7,102 nucleotides of DNA from an uncultured Desulfomonile sp. (GTDB lineage Bacteria; Desulfobacterota; Desulfomonilia; Desulfomonilales; Desulfomonilaceae): NCBI GenBank assembly GCA_903853735.1, contig CAINUH010000458.1, positions 1 to 7,102 of the forward strand, given 5' to 3'. Within the stretch, counting starts at the first letter, position 1; the number at the start of each line of letters is the position of its first letter. Below, one piece after another: positions 1-6,365 of the stretch. A program made the translations under genes and the position numbers. The notes below the pieces were generated by a model that was given only the letters and a program-made list of their open reading frames with translations, ran no database searches and had not been told where the DNA came from.

Positions 1-1130
1 AGGGCTTTCCCTTTAAGGTAGTATGTCTGCGCATAATACGGGTCCTTCCCGACAGCCTTATCCAATAGTGAGTCAGCACTCTCAAACCCCCCTTTACTGA
101 TCAATCGAGCAGCCCGTTCGATCTCTCTATTCAATGCGACTTGGTCTCGGTATGTCAGGCCCGTGTCATGTTCAGACTTGAACGGAGAAAAATCTTTGAG
201 GTTTGAAGGTAAATCCACCAACATAACTGGAACGCGTGCTTTCTTGCAGAGATCTATCATCGCCTCGAGGTTATGAGCAAAATGGCGCACCACGCCTTTG
301 GCAAATTCGTCATCGCGGTGATAGAGTTCCAGGCCTGCACTCCGGTCAAGAATGGCGGTCACCTCTCCACCAAGAACCGATTTACTCGGTCCGGTGCCGG
401 CAATTGAATGCCCTTGAGGCTTGGCTCGACCTGAAAAAAGCGGGGCCAGGAACTTCTGCAGGACCTGGTAAATCCTGAGTTGCTCCACCAGTGATCTAAC
501 CGCTATCACACCTGCGCCCTGACCGAATAGGCCGGAATATGTTCTCCGCTCAAGAAATTCGTTGTGCCCCATGTATATGATCATGAGGTCCGGACTGTAT
601 TTCAATGTTTCCCGGACCAGTGGCACAATTCGATAGGACGCATAAGAGATACCTCCTACGTTTATGACTTCGAAATTTTTTTCCGGCGCAGAAGCTTGCA
701 GAAGATCTTGCAGCCATCGTGAGAAACTTGTTCTGCAATCAAAGGGGTGGCCATAGGTGGTAGAACCGCCAAAGCAGAAAATCCGCATGGTTTCAGATGA
801 CTTCTGAACCGGAAAAGAGACATCATTGAAGTATCTCAGTCTCGGAGGGGATACCTTCGCCACACCATTTTCCACGTTGAACAAAGACTGAATACTTGAA
901 AAGCCTATGAATGGATCTTCTGCCGGATCCCGCGTTGAGACACCGGCCAAACGCAAAACGACTTCCACAAGAAAGAAGAACAAAAAACAGACCAATAGCC
1001 CCACGGTGACATCCGTGACGAAAGCCCTCACGGTTCTTTTATCTTTTTGGGGTGGAGATGTTTTCTTCGGTGGAAGTCCCGTCTTTTTTGGGTTTTTCAA
1101 ATTACTGGAAGGTTTTCGTGGTTGACCCAT
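1..1130 (-). CDS. Membrane-anchored SGNH/GDSL-type hydrolase with TPR region, C-terminus beyond window
   Basis: The reading frame is open from the ATG at 1130 to the left edge, giving 376 residues with no stop, so the gene is partial. Residues 1-33 are rich in Lys, Pro and Arg. Residues about 41-62 form one hydrophobic helix, so by the positive-inside rule the catalytic part should lie outside the inner membrane. SGNH blocks are visible: FGGSTTYG with the presumed nucleophile Ser123, NVGG with Gly160, and MGHNE with Asn190. PSNLKDFSPF at 308-317 resembles a stretch found in TPR-containing members of this superfamily. From about residue 343 a TPR-like helix pair begins (GGFESADSLLDKAV, then DPYYAQTYYLKGKA). 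The catalytic Asp/His pair is not seen and is expected downstream of the TPRs, off the window. Such enzymes are usually esterases or acyl/acetyl transferases acting on envelope or surface glycans; the substrate here is unknown. No Shine-Dalgarno precedes the ATG, so the start is less sure than the family. Confidence 0.85.
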   Translation of the reverse strand, partial: MGQPRKPSSNLKNPKKTGLPPKKTSPPQKDKRTVRAFVTDVTVGLLVCFLFFFLVEVVLRLAGVSTRDPAEDPFIGFSSIQSLFNVENGVAKVSPPRLRYFNDVSFPVQKSSETMRIFCFGGSTTYGHPFDCRTSFSRWLQDLLQASAPEKNFEVINVGGISYASYRIVPLVRETLKYSPDLMIIYMGHNEFLERRTYSGLFGQGAGVIAVRSLVEQLRIYQVLQKFLAPLFSGRAKPQGHSIAGTGPSKSVLGGEVTAILDRSAGLELYHRDDEFAKGVVRHFAHNLEAMIDLCKKARVPVMLVDLPSNLKDFSPFKSEHDTGLTYRDQVALNREIERAARLISKGGFESADSLLDKAVGKDPYYAQTYYLKGKA

Positions 1131-1377
1131 TATTATAGTATACTGCTCATGATAGAATATTTATACTGATTGCAGACGCCGCAAAAAGTTCTTTTCTAGT
1201 TGATCTATACAGCTCTGCTCGGATATCTTTCGAGAACATGGACCCGATAGAAACAAGAGTGTTGAAATCCGAGGGCCGAATGTGTGAAAAGGACTGTGTC
1301 GTAAGCTTGAAGCTCCCGTGCTTTTCGGGTGTCATTCAATGTGGGCAGTCTGAATCTCTTTAAAAAGGAGACGTTAC
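1131..1377. promoter_or_regulatory. Divergent spacer between the SGNH gene and the Tyr/Gly-rich gene, weak promoter candidates
   Basis: The two genes point away from each other, so both promoters should lie here. On the minus strand a TATAAA box (1165-1160) preceded by CAG would give a leader of about 20-25 nt for the SGNH gene, but no good -35 is present. A TATAAT also sits almost directly against that ATG, too close to serve it. On the plus strand TTGAAG, 17 bases, TGTCAT in the segment about 1304-1332 is a weak candidate for the Tyr/Gly-rich gene. No factor-independent terminator or RNA structure was seen. A minus-strand 62-codon frame at 1147-1335 has no ribosome binding site and is not called. 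Confidence 0.3.
1366..1370 (+). promoter_or_regulatory. Ribosome binding site of the Tyr/Gly-rich secreted protein
   Basis: AGGAG follows a run of A residues and lies 7 bases before the ATG at 1378. It fixes the start of this small gene and is the best support that the gene is translated. Confidence 0.75.
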
Positions 1378-1674
1378 ATGAAACTGGGACTGATATTGAC
1401 CACGGCCATGATCGTATCTGCCCTTTGTCTTTGTGCTGCTTTCGCAGTGGAGGATCCGGTGAAATGGTCCGCTCCGATTGATCAATACCCCAGTCAGTGG
1501 TCGCCTACATCTCCTCCCCCTGCGTATTACAGTCCTTATGGTTACCAATATGACCACCCGTACGGATACGGTCAGTATGGAGGTCAGTGGGGCTATGGAG
1601 GGAATTACCAGGGATCTCAGCGCCCTGCTCAACAAGGCCCCTACGGGAATCCTTACTACTATTACGGCTACTAA
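1378..1674 (+). CDS. Small exported Tyr/Gly/Pro-rich low-complexity protein
   Basis: This is a 98-residue protein of unknown function. Residues 1-23 make a classic Sec signal peptide: a Lys near the N-terminus, a hydrophobic core, then AFA before Val24 as a signal peptidase I site. Cys17 and Cys19 lie in the signal but do not form a lipobox. The predicted mature part is 75 residues and holds 17 Tyr, 12 Gly and 13 Pro, with many Gln, Ser and Asn. It contains YGY, GYG and GQY motifs and ends NPYYYYGY. It has no Cys, few charges and no recognisable fold, so it is probably disordered and envelope-associated or secreted. Similar compositions occur in adhesive, matrix or phase-separating proteins; any such role here is inference. 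It has a clear ribosome binding site, stands alone on its strand and converges on proS. The overlapping frames in this region lack comparable support. Confidence 0.8.
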   Translation: MKLGLILTTAMIVSALCLCAAFAVEDPVKWSAPIDQYPSQWSPTSPPPAYYSPYGYQYDHPYGYGQYGGQWGYGGNYQGSQRPAQQGPYGNPYYYYGY

Positions 1675-1762
1675 GACTTTTTCGTTTTTCCGCCCCTGAA
1701 AAACTGCAATAGCCCGGATACGTTAAGTTCCCCCAGGAGTGATGCGGTTATCCGTTATTACC

Positions 1763-3472
1763 CTAAACCCAATTGGCCAAGCCTCGTCTTACTGCCTCCA
1801 CGATTTCGGTCACGGTCACAAACTGGACTTCCCTTGTGCGCCTATTCCTCAGTTCGACGTTTCCTTCAACCAAGGCTTTCTTGCCTACGGTGATTCTGAA
1901 CGGGATTCCAATCAAGTCGGCATCTTTGAATTTTACCCCTGGCCGTTCGTCCCTGTCATCGATAAGTGCGTCAATTCCCGAATCCCACAGAGAGCGGTAA
2001 ACTTTCTCAGCCACTTGATTTATTCCACTATCCTTGGTCCCTATTGGAGTTATTATTGCTTGGAACGGCGCTATTGGCGGTGGAAAAATTATCCCGTCCT
2101 CGTCATGATTTTGCTCGATCGCAGCAGCTATGGCGCGGCTGACTCCTATCCCGTAACACCCCATTATCATAGGTCGCTCGACTCCTTCAGAATCCAGAAA
2201 CCTTGCATTCATGGCTTCCGAGTACTTCACCCCCAGCTTGAAAACGTGGCCTACTTCAATACCTCTGGTCAGTCCCAGCCTGCCGGCGCAGCGTGGACAT
2301 GGATCTCCAGCTTCGGCCGAGCGAAAGTCACCGTAATGATCTACGTGAAAATCCTTTTGAGGATTTACTTCGACAATGTGCATGTCCGGTTCGTTTGCCC
2401 CCACAACTGAAGAACTAATCCTTAGGATTGCGTTGTCAGCAAGAACCGTCACATTCACAAGTCCGATAGGACCTGAGAACCCCAGGGGGCCTCCCGTCAC
2501 GTCTTCAATTGTTCGTTCGTCGGCCAGTCCTACCTCCGAGACCTTAAGGAAGTTCTTGACCTTTGTCTCATTCAGGTCGTGGTCTCCTCGCAGGAGTACG
2601 GCTACCTTTCCAATATCCGTCCGCAAAATTAAAGTCTTGATGATAGCTTGCGGTTTCACATCCAAGAATCTTGACAGATGCTCAATTGTGCTGACTCCGG
2701 GGGTCGATACTTTCCGGGCGTTTGTGGAACTGATTTCACTAGACGGGTCGCAGGGCCTTATTTGGGCTTTCTCCAGATTGGCTGCATAATCGCACGAGTC
2801 GCATGACACTATGGTATCTTCTCCAGTGTCTGCCAGAACCATAAATTCGTGAGAAAAACTGCCTCCGATAGGCCCGGAATCAGCTTCAACGATACGGAAC
2901 CCTAATCCACATCGTGAGAAAATCATGCAGTAGGCTTGCCGCATTACGCGATATGCTTCTTCGGCTGCCTCTTCGGTTGCGTCAAAGGAGTAACCGTCCT
3001 TCATCATAAACTCTCGCCCTCGCATCAGACCGAATCTGGGGCGAATTTCGTCACGAAATTTAGTCTGTATTTGGTATAGGTTTAGAGGAAGATTACGATA
3101 GGACCTTACCTCTCGTCTAACCAGGTCAGTGATGACCTCTTCGTGGGTAGGCCCCAGACAACATTCCCTGTCATGCCTGTCCTTGAAACGTAGTAGTTCG
3201 GCGCCGTAAAGGTCCCATCGACCCGACTCTTTCCACAACTCAGATGGCTGTACAATTGGCAGAAAGACTTCCTGAGCCCCTGCTGCATCCATTTCCTCCC
3301 GCACAATCTGTTCAACTTTGCGTAGAGATCGGTATCCAAGCGGGAGGTACGAATATACTCCCGCAGTTAGTTTTCTGATCATTCCCCCCCTCAGCAATAG
3401 CCTGTGGCTGACAACCTCTGCGTCAGCCGGATTTTCTTTAAGAGTCGGAATCAAAAACCTGGACATCCTCAT
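1763..3472 (-). CDS. proS: Prolyl-tRNA synthetase, bacterial type 1 with editing domain
   Basis: This cytoplasmic class II aminoacyl-tRNA synthetase charges tRNA-Pro with proline using ATP. It has 569 residues, the usual length for the E. coli-type enzyme (572). The N-terminus MRMSRFLIPTLKE is typical. Motif 1 lies at about 37-80 (TAGVYSYLPLG to PSELW), motif 2 at about 139-159 (FRDEIRPRFGLMRGREF region), and motif 3 at 438-446 (GCYGIGVSR). The insertion (INS, YbaK-like) domain that hydrolyses Ala-tRNA-Pro occupies about 224-408. It keeps the GDHDLNETK segment, whose Lys304 corresponds to the editing lysine of the family. CxxC pairs at 224-227 and 392-395 bracket that domain. The anticodon-binding domain is about 470-569. 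The ATG at 3472 is chosen because AAGG lies 9 bases upstream; ATG at 3466 is an alternative. The gene looks intact and is transcribed alone, divergent from the radical SAM gene. Confidence 0.98.
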   Translation of the reverse strand: MRMSRFLIPTLKENPADAEVVSHRLLLRGGMIRKLTAGVYSYLPLGYRSLRKVEQIVREEMDAAGAQEVFLPIVQPSELWKESGRWDLYGAELLRFKDRHDRECCLGPTHEEVITDLVRREVRSYRNLPLNLYQIQTKFRDEIRPRFGLMRGREFMMKDGYSFDATEEAAEEAYRVMRQAYCMIFSRCGLGFRIVEADSGPIGGSFSHEFMVLADTGEDTIVSCDSCDYAANLEKAQIRPCDPSSEISSTNARKVSTPGVSTIEHLSRFLDVKPQAIIKTLILRTDIGKVAVLLRGDHDLNETKVKNFLKVSEVGLADERTIEDVTGGPLGFSGPIGLVNVTVLADNAILRISSSVVGANEPDMHIVEVNPQKDFHVDHYGDFRSAEAGDPCPRCAGRLGLTRGIEVGHVFKLGVKYSEAMNARFLDSEGVERPMIMGCYGIGVSRAIAAAIEQNHDEDGIIFPPPIAPFQAIITPIGTKDSGINQVAEKVYRSLWDSGIDALIDDRDERPGVKFKDADLIGIPFRITVGKKALVEGNVELRNRRTREVQFVTVTEIVEAVRRGLANWV

Positions 3473-3502
3473 GTGCCATTCCCTTCAGCTTCAATGGTTT
3501 GT

Positions 3503-3532
3503 GCTATAGTTTACACTTCCCCTGCCTGGAAA
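3503..3532 (-). promoter_or_regulatory. Candidate sigma-70 promoter for proS
   Basis: On the minus strand TTTCCA (3532-3527), 18 bases, then TATAGC (3508-3503) resembles -35 and -10 boxes. Transcription would begin near 3496, leaving a leader of about 24 nt that includes the AAGG before the ATG. Both boxes deviate from consensus, so this is a position-based guess within the 144-bp divergent spacer. No tRNA-sensing leader (T-box) fits in this space. Confidence 0.3.
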
Positions 3533-3616
3533 TACATGGATATCTTTTTTCGAGAGATTACCTCAAGGCTTGGCAGTTTGGAATTTTATCATTTAGTAAA
3601 GACATAAGGCGAGGGC

Positions 3617-4576
3617 ATGGCAGCTAAACTTAACGCCGGGGAAATACTTGAAAGAGCTAAAGCGGCGAGAAAATTGTCCACGCCGTGCCGTCTTTGTCCG
3701 AGAAGTTGCGGTGTAAATCGGATAGCCGGAGAGAAGGGATATTGCATGGCTGGACCTGCGCCTGTAATAGCCCGTTGCCTTCCCCATTTCGGGGAAGAAC
3801 CTCCTATCTCCGGTGACGGAGGGGCGGGCACAATTTTTTTTTCCCGCTGTACTATGCGTTGTGTTTATTGTCAGAATTACCAGATTAGCCAGGGGCAGTT
3901 GGGCTCCATTCTGACTCCTGAGGTTCTGGCCGATCAAATGCTTAGCCTCCAAATCCAAGGGTGCGCCAATGTGGAGCCCGTGTCCTCTTCGCACCAGCTA
4001 CCAGCCTTTCTAGAGGCCCTGGCTTTGGCAGTCGGACGTGGATTGGACCTTCCGGTAGTTTACAACACAAATGGATTCGAGTCTGCGGAGGTGTTGGATC
4101 TCTTGAACGGCGTCGTGAACGTTTACCTGCCGGACCTGAAGTATTCAAGTGCCCTGGCAGCGACAAAATACTCAGAAGCTCCGGAATATGTGGAGTTTGC
4201 ACGGTCTGCTATTCTCAAAATGCACGACCAAGTCGGCAATCTTGTTGTAGACATGCAAGGCCGAGCCTTTCAAGGATTGATTGTTCGCCATCTTGTGCTA
4301 CCTGGAGATATCTCCGGTACAGAGGAGACTCTCAGGTGGGTCAGGGATAACCTGCCTTCTACGGTAACACTCTCCCTCATGTCACAGTACTTGCCCATGC
4401 ATAAGGCAAAAAACTTCCCGGAGTTGAACCGAAAGATAACCCCGGACGAATACGATAGGGTGCTTGATTCAGCATGGGGCTTAGGCTTCGAAAACGTGTT
4501 TATTCAGGACATGCAGTCTCCAGAGTACGGAACACCGGACTTTGGACGGGACAATCCCTTCGATTGGAACGTGTGA
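3617..4576 (+). CDS. PflX-like radical SAM protein (COG1313 type)
   Basis: The 319-residue protein is a complete radical SAM enzyme of the group often labelled putative pyruvate formate-lyase activating enzyme (PflX, COG1313). The radical SAM cluster motif CTMRCVYC gives Cys78, Cys82 and Cys85, which should bind a [4Fe-4S] cluster that cleaves S-adenosylmethionine. Upstream, CRLCPRSC plus GYC supply Cys24, Cys27, Cys31 and Cys43, the N-terminal four-Cys set usual in this family and possibly a second metal site. NVEPVSSSHQLP (118-129) and VYNTNGFES match family signature positions. The real substrate of the family is not established, and no glycyl radical enzyme lies nearby, so the PFL-activase name should not be taken literally. 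AAGG at 3606-3609 lies 7 bases before the ATG at 3617. The gene is divergent from proS and 132 bp upstream of the sensor-like gene on the same strand. Confidence 0.9.
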   Translation: MAAKLNAGEILERAKAARKLSTPCRLCPRSCGVNRIAGEKGYCMAGPAPVIARCLPHFGEEPPISGDGGAGTIFFSRCTMRCVYCQNYQISQGQLGSILTPEVLADQMLSLQIQGCANVEPVSSSHQLPAFLEALALAVGRGLDLPVVYNTNGFESAEVLDLLNGVVNVYLPDLKYSSALAATKYSEAPEYVEFARSAILKMHDQVGNLVVDMQGRAFQGLIVRHLVLPGDISGTEETLRWVRDNLPSTVTLSLMSQYLPMHKAKNFPELNRKITPDEYDRVLDSAWGLGFENVFIQDMQSPEYGTPDFGRDNPFDWNV

Positions 4577-4634
4577 AGTGCAAAGGCCGCGTGATTGACA
4601 AACCACACCCCGAAGGCTACGCTGAGCGCAAGGT

Positions 4635-4703
4635 GAGAGGGAAAAACCAAGAACATGCCCAGACCTTTTTGCGGGACACGACCTTCTCGGTCGGGTTAGG
4701 AGG
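4635..4703 (+). promoter_or_regulatory. Possible RNA switch over the ribosome binding site of the next gene
   Basis: The Shine-Dalgarno AGGAGG (4698-4703, 5 bases before the ATG) can pair with CCTTCT at 4682-4687 through six pairs, one of them G-U, which would hide it. The same pyrimidine stretch can instead form a 5-bp hairpin, CGACC (4679-4683) with GGTCG (4689-4693), leaving the Shine-Dalgarno free. It can also pair with GAGAGGG at 4635-4641 through seven pairs, one G-U. The pairings exclude one another. They were found by eye without energy calculation, and purine/pyrimidine tracts pair easily by chance. No known riboswitch class was recognised. Confidence 0.25.
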
Positions 4704-4708
4704 CTCTT

Positions 4709-5245
4709 ATGGAAGCAAGAACTTTTGAGTTGGAATTCGCAAAATTCATACAAAAATTCCATGAGCACATCAGAGAGGCCTTCCTCGAAGATACCTTTCA
4801 TAAAAGGGAACTCCTCTCGCATTACCAACTGAGAAAGACAATGCTCGAGGAACTTTCAGACAGTATTCTTACGGAATTTACCAAGAACATTGATAAGAAG
4901 ACCTCCATAGAGACGATTGCCGACAAGTATGTACAACTGGGCATACATTGCAGAGACGACGGTCTGAGTTATTCCGAAATGGTCAGAGTTTTCATCCTCT
5001 TGAAACGCCACATCTGGCTGTTTTTTCAGGACAGCAACTTCGCAGGTCAGCCTTTCGACGTCAGGTCCATCGTAGCTCTCAACAATAGGACGGCATTGTT
5101 TTTTGACAGAGTCATATACTATTTTCTGGTGGGTTATGAACAGTCCGACTCAGATGAATCGTCTGAACTGGAGACTCTGTACAACTCGTTTGTCGACAGG
5201 ATTCATAAAGATCTTAGAGCGCGTTCGCGTTCAAATACCGAATAA
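4709..5245 (+). CDS. Helical protein resembling a stand-alone RsbRD_N-type sensor domain
   Basis: This 178-residue protein has no signal peptide or membrane segment and is predicted to be almost entirely alpha-helical and cytoplasmic. The central stretch at about 74-105 (YVQLGIHCRDDGLSYSEMV followed by RVFILLKRHIWLFF) resembles the pattern of RsbRD_N (PF14361) domains. In those, a hydrophobic helix, a short Arg-x-x-Gly-hydrophobic turn and a Leu-Lys/Arg-Arg helix recur. RsbRD_N domains are N-terminal sensory modules in RsbT co-antagonists and in some histidine kinases. Here no STAS, kinase or other output domain follows: the protein ends in an acidic patch (SDSDESSELE, 146-155) and a short basic tail (RARSRSNTE). 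It could therefore be a free ligand-binding or partner-binding module, or an unrelated helical bundle. A strong AGGAGG 5 bases upstream supports the ATG at 4709. It may be co-transcribed with the radical SAM gene, although the 132-bp gap leaves room for its own promoter. Confidence 0.8.
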   Translation: MEARTFELEFAKFIQKFHEHIREAFLEDTFHKRELLSHYQLRKTMLEELSDSILTEFTKNIDKKTSIETIADKYVQLGIHCRDDGLSYSEMVRVFILLKRHIWLFFQDSNFAGQPFDVRSIVALNNRTALFFDRVIYYFLVGYEQSDSDESSELETLYNSFVDRIHKDLRARSRSNTE

Positions 5246-5317
5246 TTGTTTGAAACTTGTCTGACATTGAGTGGTAGCAATCGTTGAGTGCGGGGTTGGA
5301 GTCTCGGACAAGGTTAA

Positions 5318-5339
5318 GGGGTGACTCGCAAGTCACCCC
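5318..5339. terminator. Perfect hairpin between convergent genes, probable two-way terminator
   Basis: GGGGTGACT and AGTCACCCC form a perfect 9-bp stem closed by a four-base loop (CGCA). It lies 72 bp after the stop of the sensor-like gene and 64 bp after the stop of the convergent exported-protein gene. This is where a shared terminator is expected. Neither side carries a true U-run (GTGTGGTTGTTG on the plus side, TTAACCTTGT on the minus side), so termination may be weak or need a factor. Confidence 0.55.
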
Positions 5340-5361
5340 GTGTGGTTGTTGAGGAACAGAG

Positions 5362-5377
5362 TCCTGGATCCTGGATC
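5362..5377. repeat. Short tandem repeat, TCCTGGA twice
   Basis: Two head-to-tail copies of TCCTGGA followed by TC lie in the convergent spacer. There are only two copies, and no function is implied. It is noted as the only tandem DNA repeat seen in this spacer. Confidence 0.4.
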
Positions 5378-5403
5378 GACGCACACCCCTGGTAGGAGTA
5401 ATA

Positions 5404-6240
5404 CTATTGAACAACCTGAACGGTGTACCCGAACTTGTCCCCGTTCTCCTGACGGTAATCAACTCTTACCTTTTCACCTACTGCAGGCCTGCGGAAGGGT
5501 ATGAATTTTGTCTTCAGACCGACCTTGATGTTGATCACTTCAGCGGTTTCACCCTCATCTACAACTCGTAGGGAAAGACTCTTGGGGGAAGATGCTACTA
5601 CCTCGCCGGTCATAGATTTTGACTTCTTGTCATCCGCGGGAATCGGCTCTTTAGCTTCTTCCCTCGGTTCGTGTGCAGGGCGCGGCACAGGCGCTTTGGA
5701 CAATTCCTTCTTCTCTGGAACCGGCTTTTTGGTGCCGCCAAGTCGTTCCGCCGGCTTGGGCTCCACTGGTTTGCTTCCAGGAGTCCACGATGGATCCGAA
5801 ACGTGCGACGGCGGTTTGGCTGAACAGATGGCTCGCGGAGCGGCACAGGAATCTGTAGCCGTAGGAGCTTCTTCACCTACCGACTTGCATTCGGAACTAC
5901 TGGGAGGAGGAGGAGGGTAACATTGAGCCGCGGTTGGCAGTGGCGAAAGGCTGACTACCTTGGTGGCTTTCATGTATCCATCTTCGAGCACAAAATCCAC
6001 GGCGACCCTTTCGCCTAGACACGGGCGGCGATTCGGAATGTACTTGGTCCTCCATCCCACATTAACCTCCGCACATTGTCCATTGGATTTTACTGTCATG
6101 CTACGCCAGCCGTGATCAGTTACGGTGCCCTTGAAGGTGCAGATGCGATACGCATGTACAGGCGACAAATAGAAAAACATTATAGTCAGGGATGTGAATA
6201 CAACGAAAGCCCTGGCTGCAAATGAACACTTGCCAAACAT
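5404..6240 (-). CDS. Exported protein with duplicated beta-type domain and Pro-rich linker
   Basis: Unrecognised 278-residue protein. Residues 1-30 form a signal peptide (basic Lys/Arg start, hydrophobic core FVVFTSLTIMFFYL, then VHA before Tyr31). The mature protein has three parts. Domain A spans about 38-98 and domain C about 212-277. They are copies of each other: over residues 61-88 against 240-267, 16 of 28 are identical, with the shared pattern VG..TK.IP.RRP..GE.V.VD...E.G. The linker at about 99-210 is rich in Pro, Lys, Glu and Ala. Its first part contains a run of Pro and four Cys (107, 118, 132, 139); domain A adds Cys34, 56 and 74, while domain C has none. The G-x-V, buried-strand and TK-x-I pattern recalls DUF5666-like small beta barrels, a tentative likeness. 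The start at 6240 is chosen over an in-frame ATG at 6336 because GAGGAGG lies 5 bases upstream and the signal peptide then begins correctly. It is probably periplasmic. Confidence 0.85.
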   Translation of the reverse strand: MFGKCSFAARAFVVFTSLTIMFFYLSPVHAYRICTFKGTVTDHGWRSMTVKSNGQCAEVNVGWRTKYIPNRRPCLGERVAVDFVLEDGYMKATKVVSLSPLPTAAQCYPPPPPSSSECKSVGEEAPTATDSCAAPRAICSAKPPSHVSDPSWTPGSKPVEPKPAERLGGTKKPVPEKKELSKAPVPRPAHEPREEAKEPIPADDKKSKSMTGEVVASSPKSLSLRVVDEGETAEVINIKVGLKTKFIPFRRPAVGEKVRVDYRQENGDKFGYTVQVVQ

Positions 6241-6245
6241 GGGGA

Positions 6246-6252
6246 CCTCCTC
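6246..6252 (-). promoter_or_regulatory. Ribosome binding site deciding the start at 6240
   Basis: GAGGAGG on the minus strand lies 5 bases before the ATG at 6240. The upstream in-frame ATG at 6336 has no such site and would add 32 residues in front of an otherwise standard signal peptide, so the shorter form is preferred. Confidence 0.8.
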
Positions 6253-6331
6253 ACTCGGGGGCGTAAGGATTCGCTCGTTCTCAAGACGATTCCTCGGCTT
6301 CTCCGGGAACCCTTTAGCGTAAAGTGTTTTA

Positions 6332-6365
6332 TACATAGTAGGTTATATGACAAAAGTCAAGTCAA
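6332..6365 (-). promoter_or_regulatory. Candidate promoter for the duplicated-domain gene
   Basis: Two overlapping TTGACT copies (6365-6360 and 6360-6355, minus strand) can act as -35. The second is 17 bases from TATGTA (6337-6332); the first is 19 bases from TACTAT (6340-6335). Transcription would start near 6325, leaving a leader of about 85 nt before the ATG at 6240. That leader can form an imperfect stem (6267-6273 with 6287-6293, one A-A mismatch). Confidence 0.4.

Noticed and set aside
1147..1335. Minus-strand 62-codon frame just upstream of the SGNH gene
   Set aside because: It has no ribosome binding site, no recognisable domain and ordinary non-coding composition. It lies wholly in a divergent promoter spacer.
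1360..1635. Minus-strand 91-codon frame opposite the Tyr/Gly-rich gene
   Set aside because: It is antisense to a gene with a signal peptide and good ribosome binding site; its Arg/Val-rich translation is what the complement of Tyr/Gly codons gives.
1739..2410. Plus-strand 223-codon frame opposite the 3' part of proS
   Set aside because: It is a long open frame on the complement of a clearly conserved synthetase, with no domain and no independent support.
3473..3616. T-box or other tRNA-sensing leader before proS
   Set aside because: The spacer is only 144 bp, is shared with a divergent gene and shows no T-box sequence or specifier structure.
5246..5403. Possible tRNA or small RNA gene in the convergent spacer
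   Set aside because: The only strong fold is the 9-bp hairpin. No cloverleaf, T-loop consensus or promoter was found.
5501..5920. Plus-strand Ser/Gly-rich 139-codon frame opposite the Pro-rich linker
   Set aside because: It is the complement of Pro/Lys/Glu-rich codons in a gene with signal peptide and duplicated domains, and has no start-site support.
6241..6336. Longer form of the duplicated-domain protein starting at 6336
   Set aside because: The extra 32 residues precede a normal signal peptide and the ATG at 6336 lacks a ribosome binding site, whereas GAGGAGG supports 6240.
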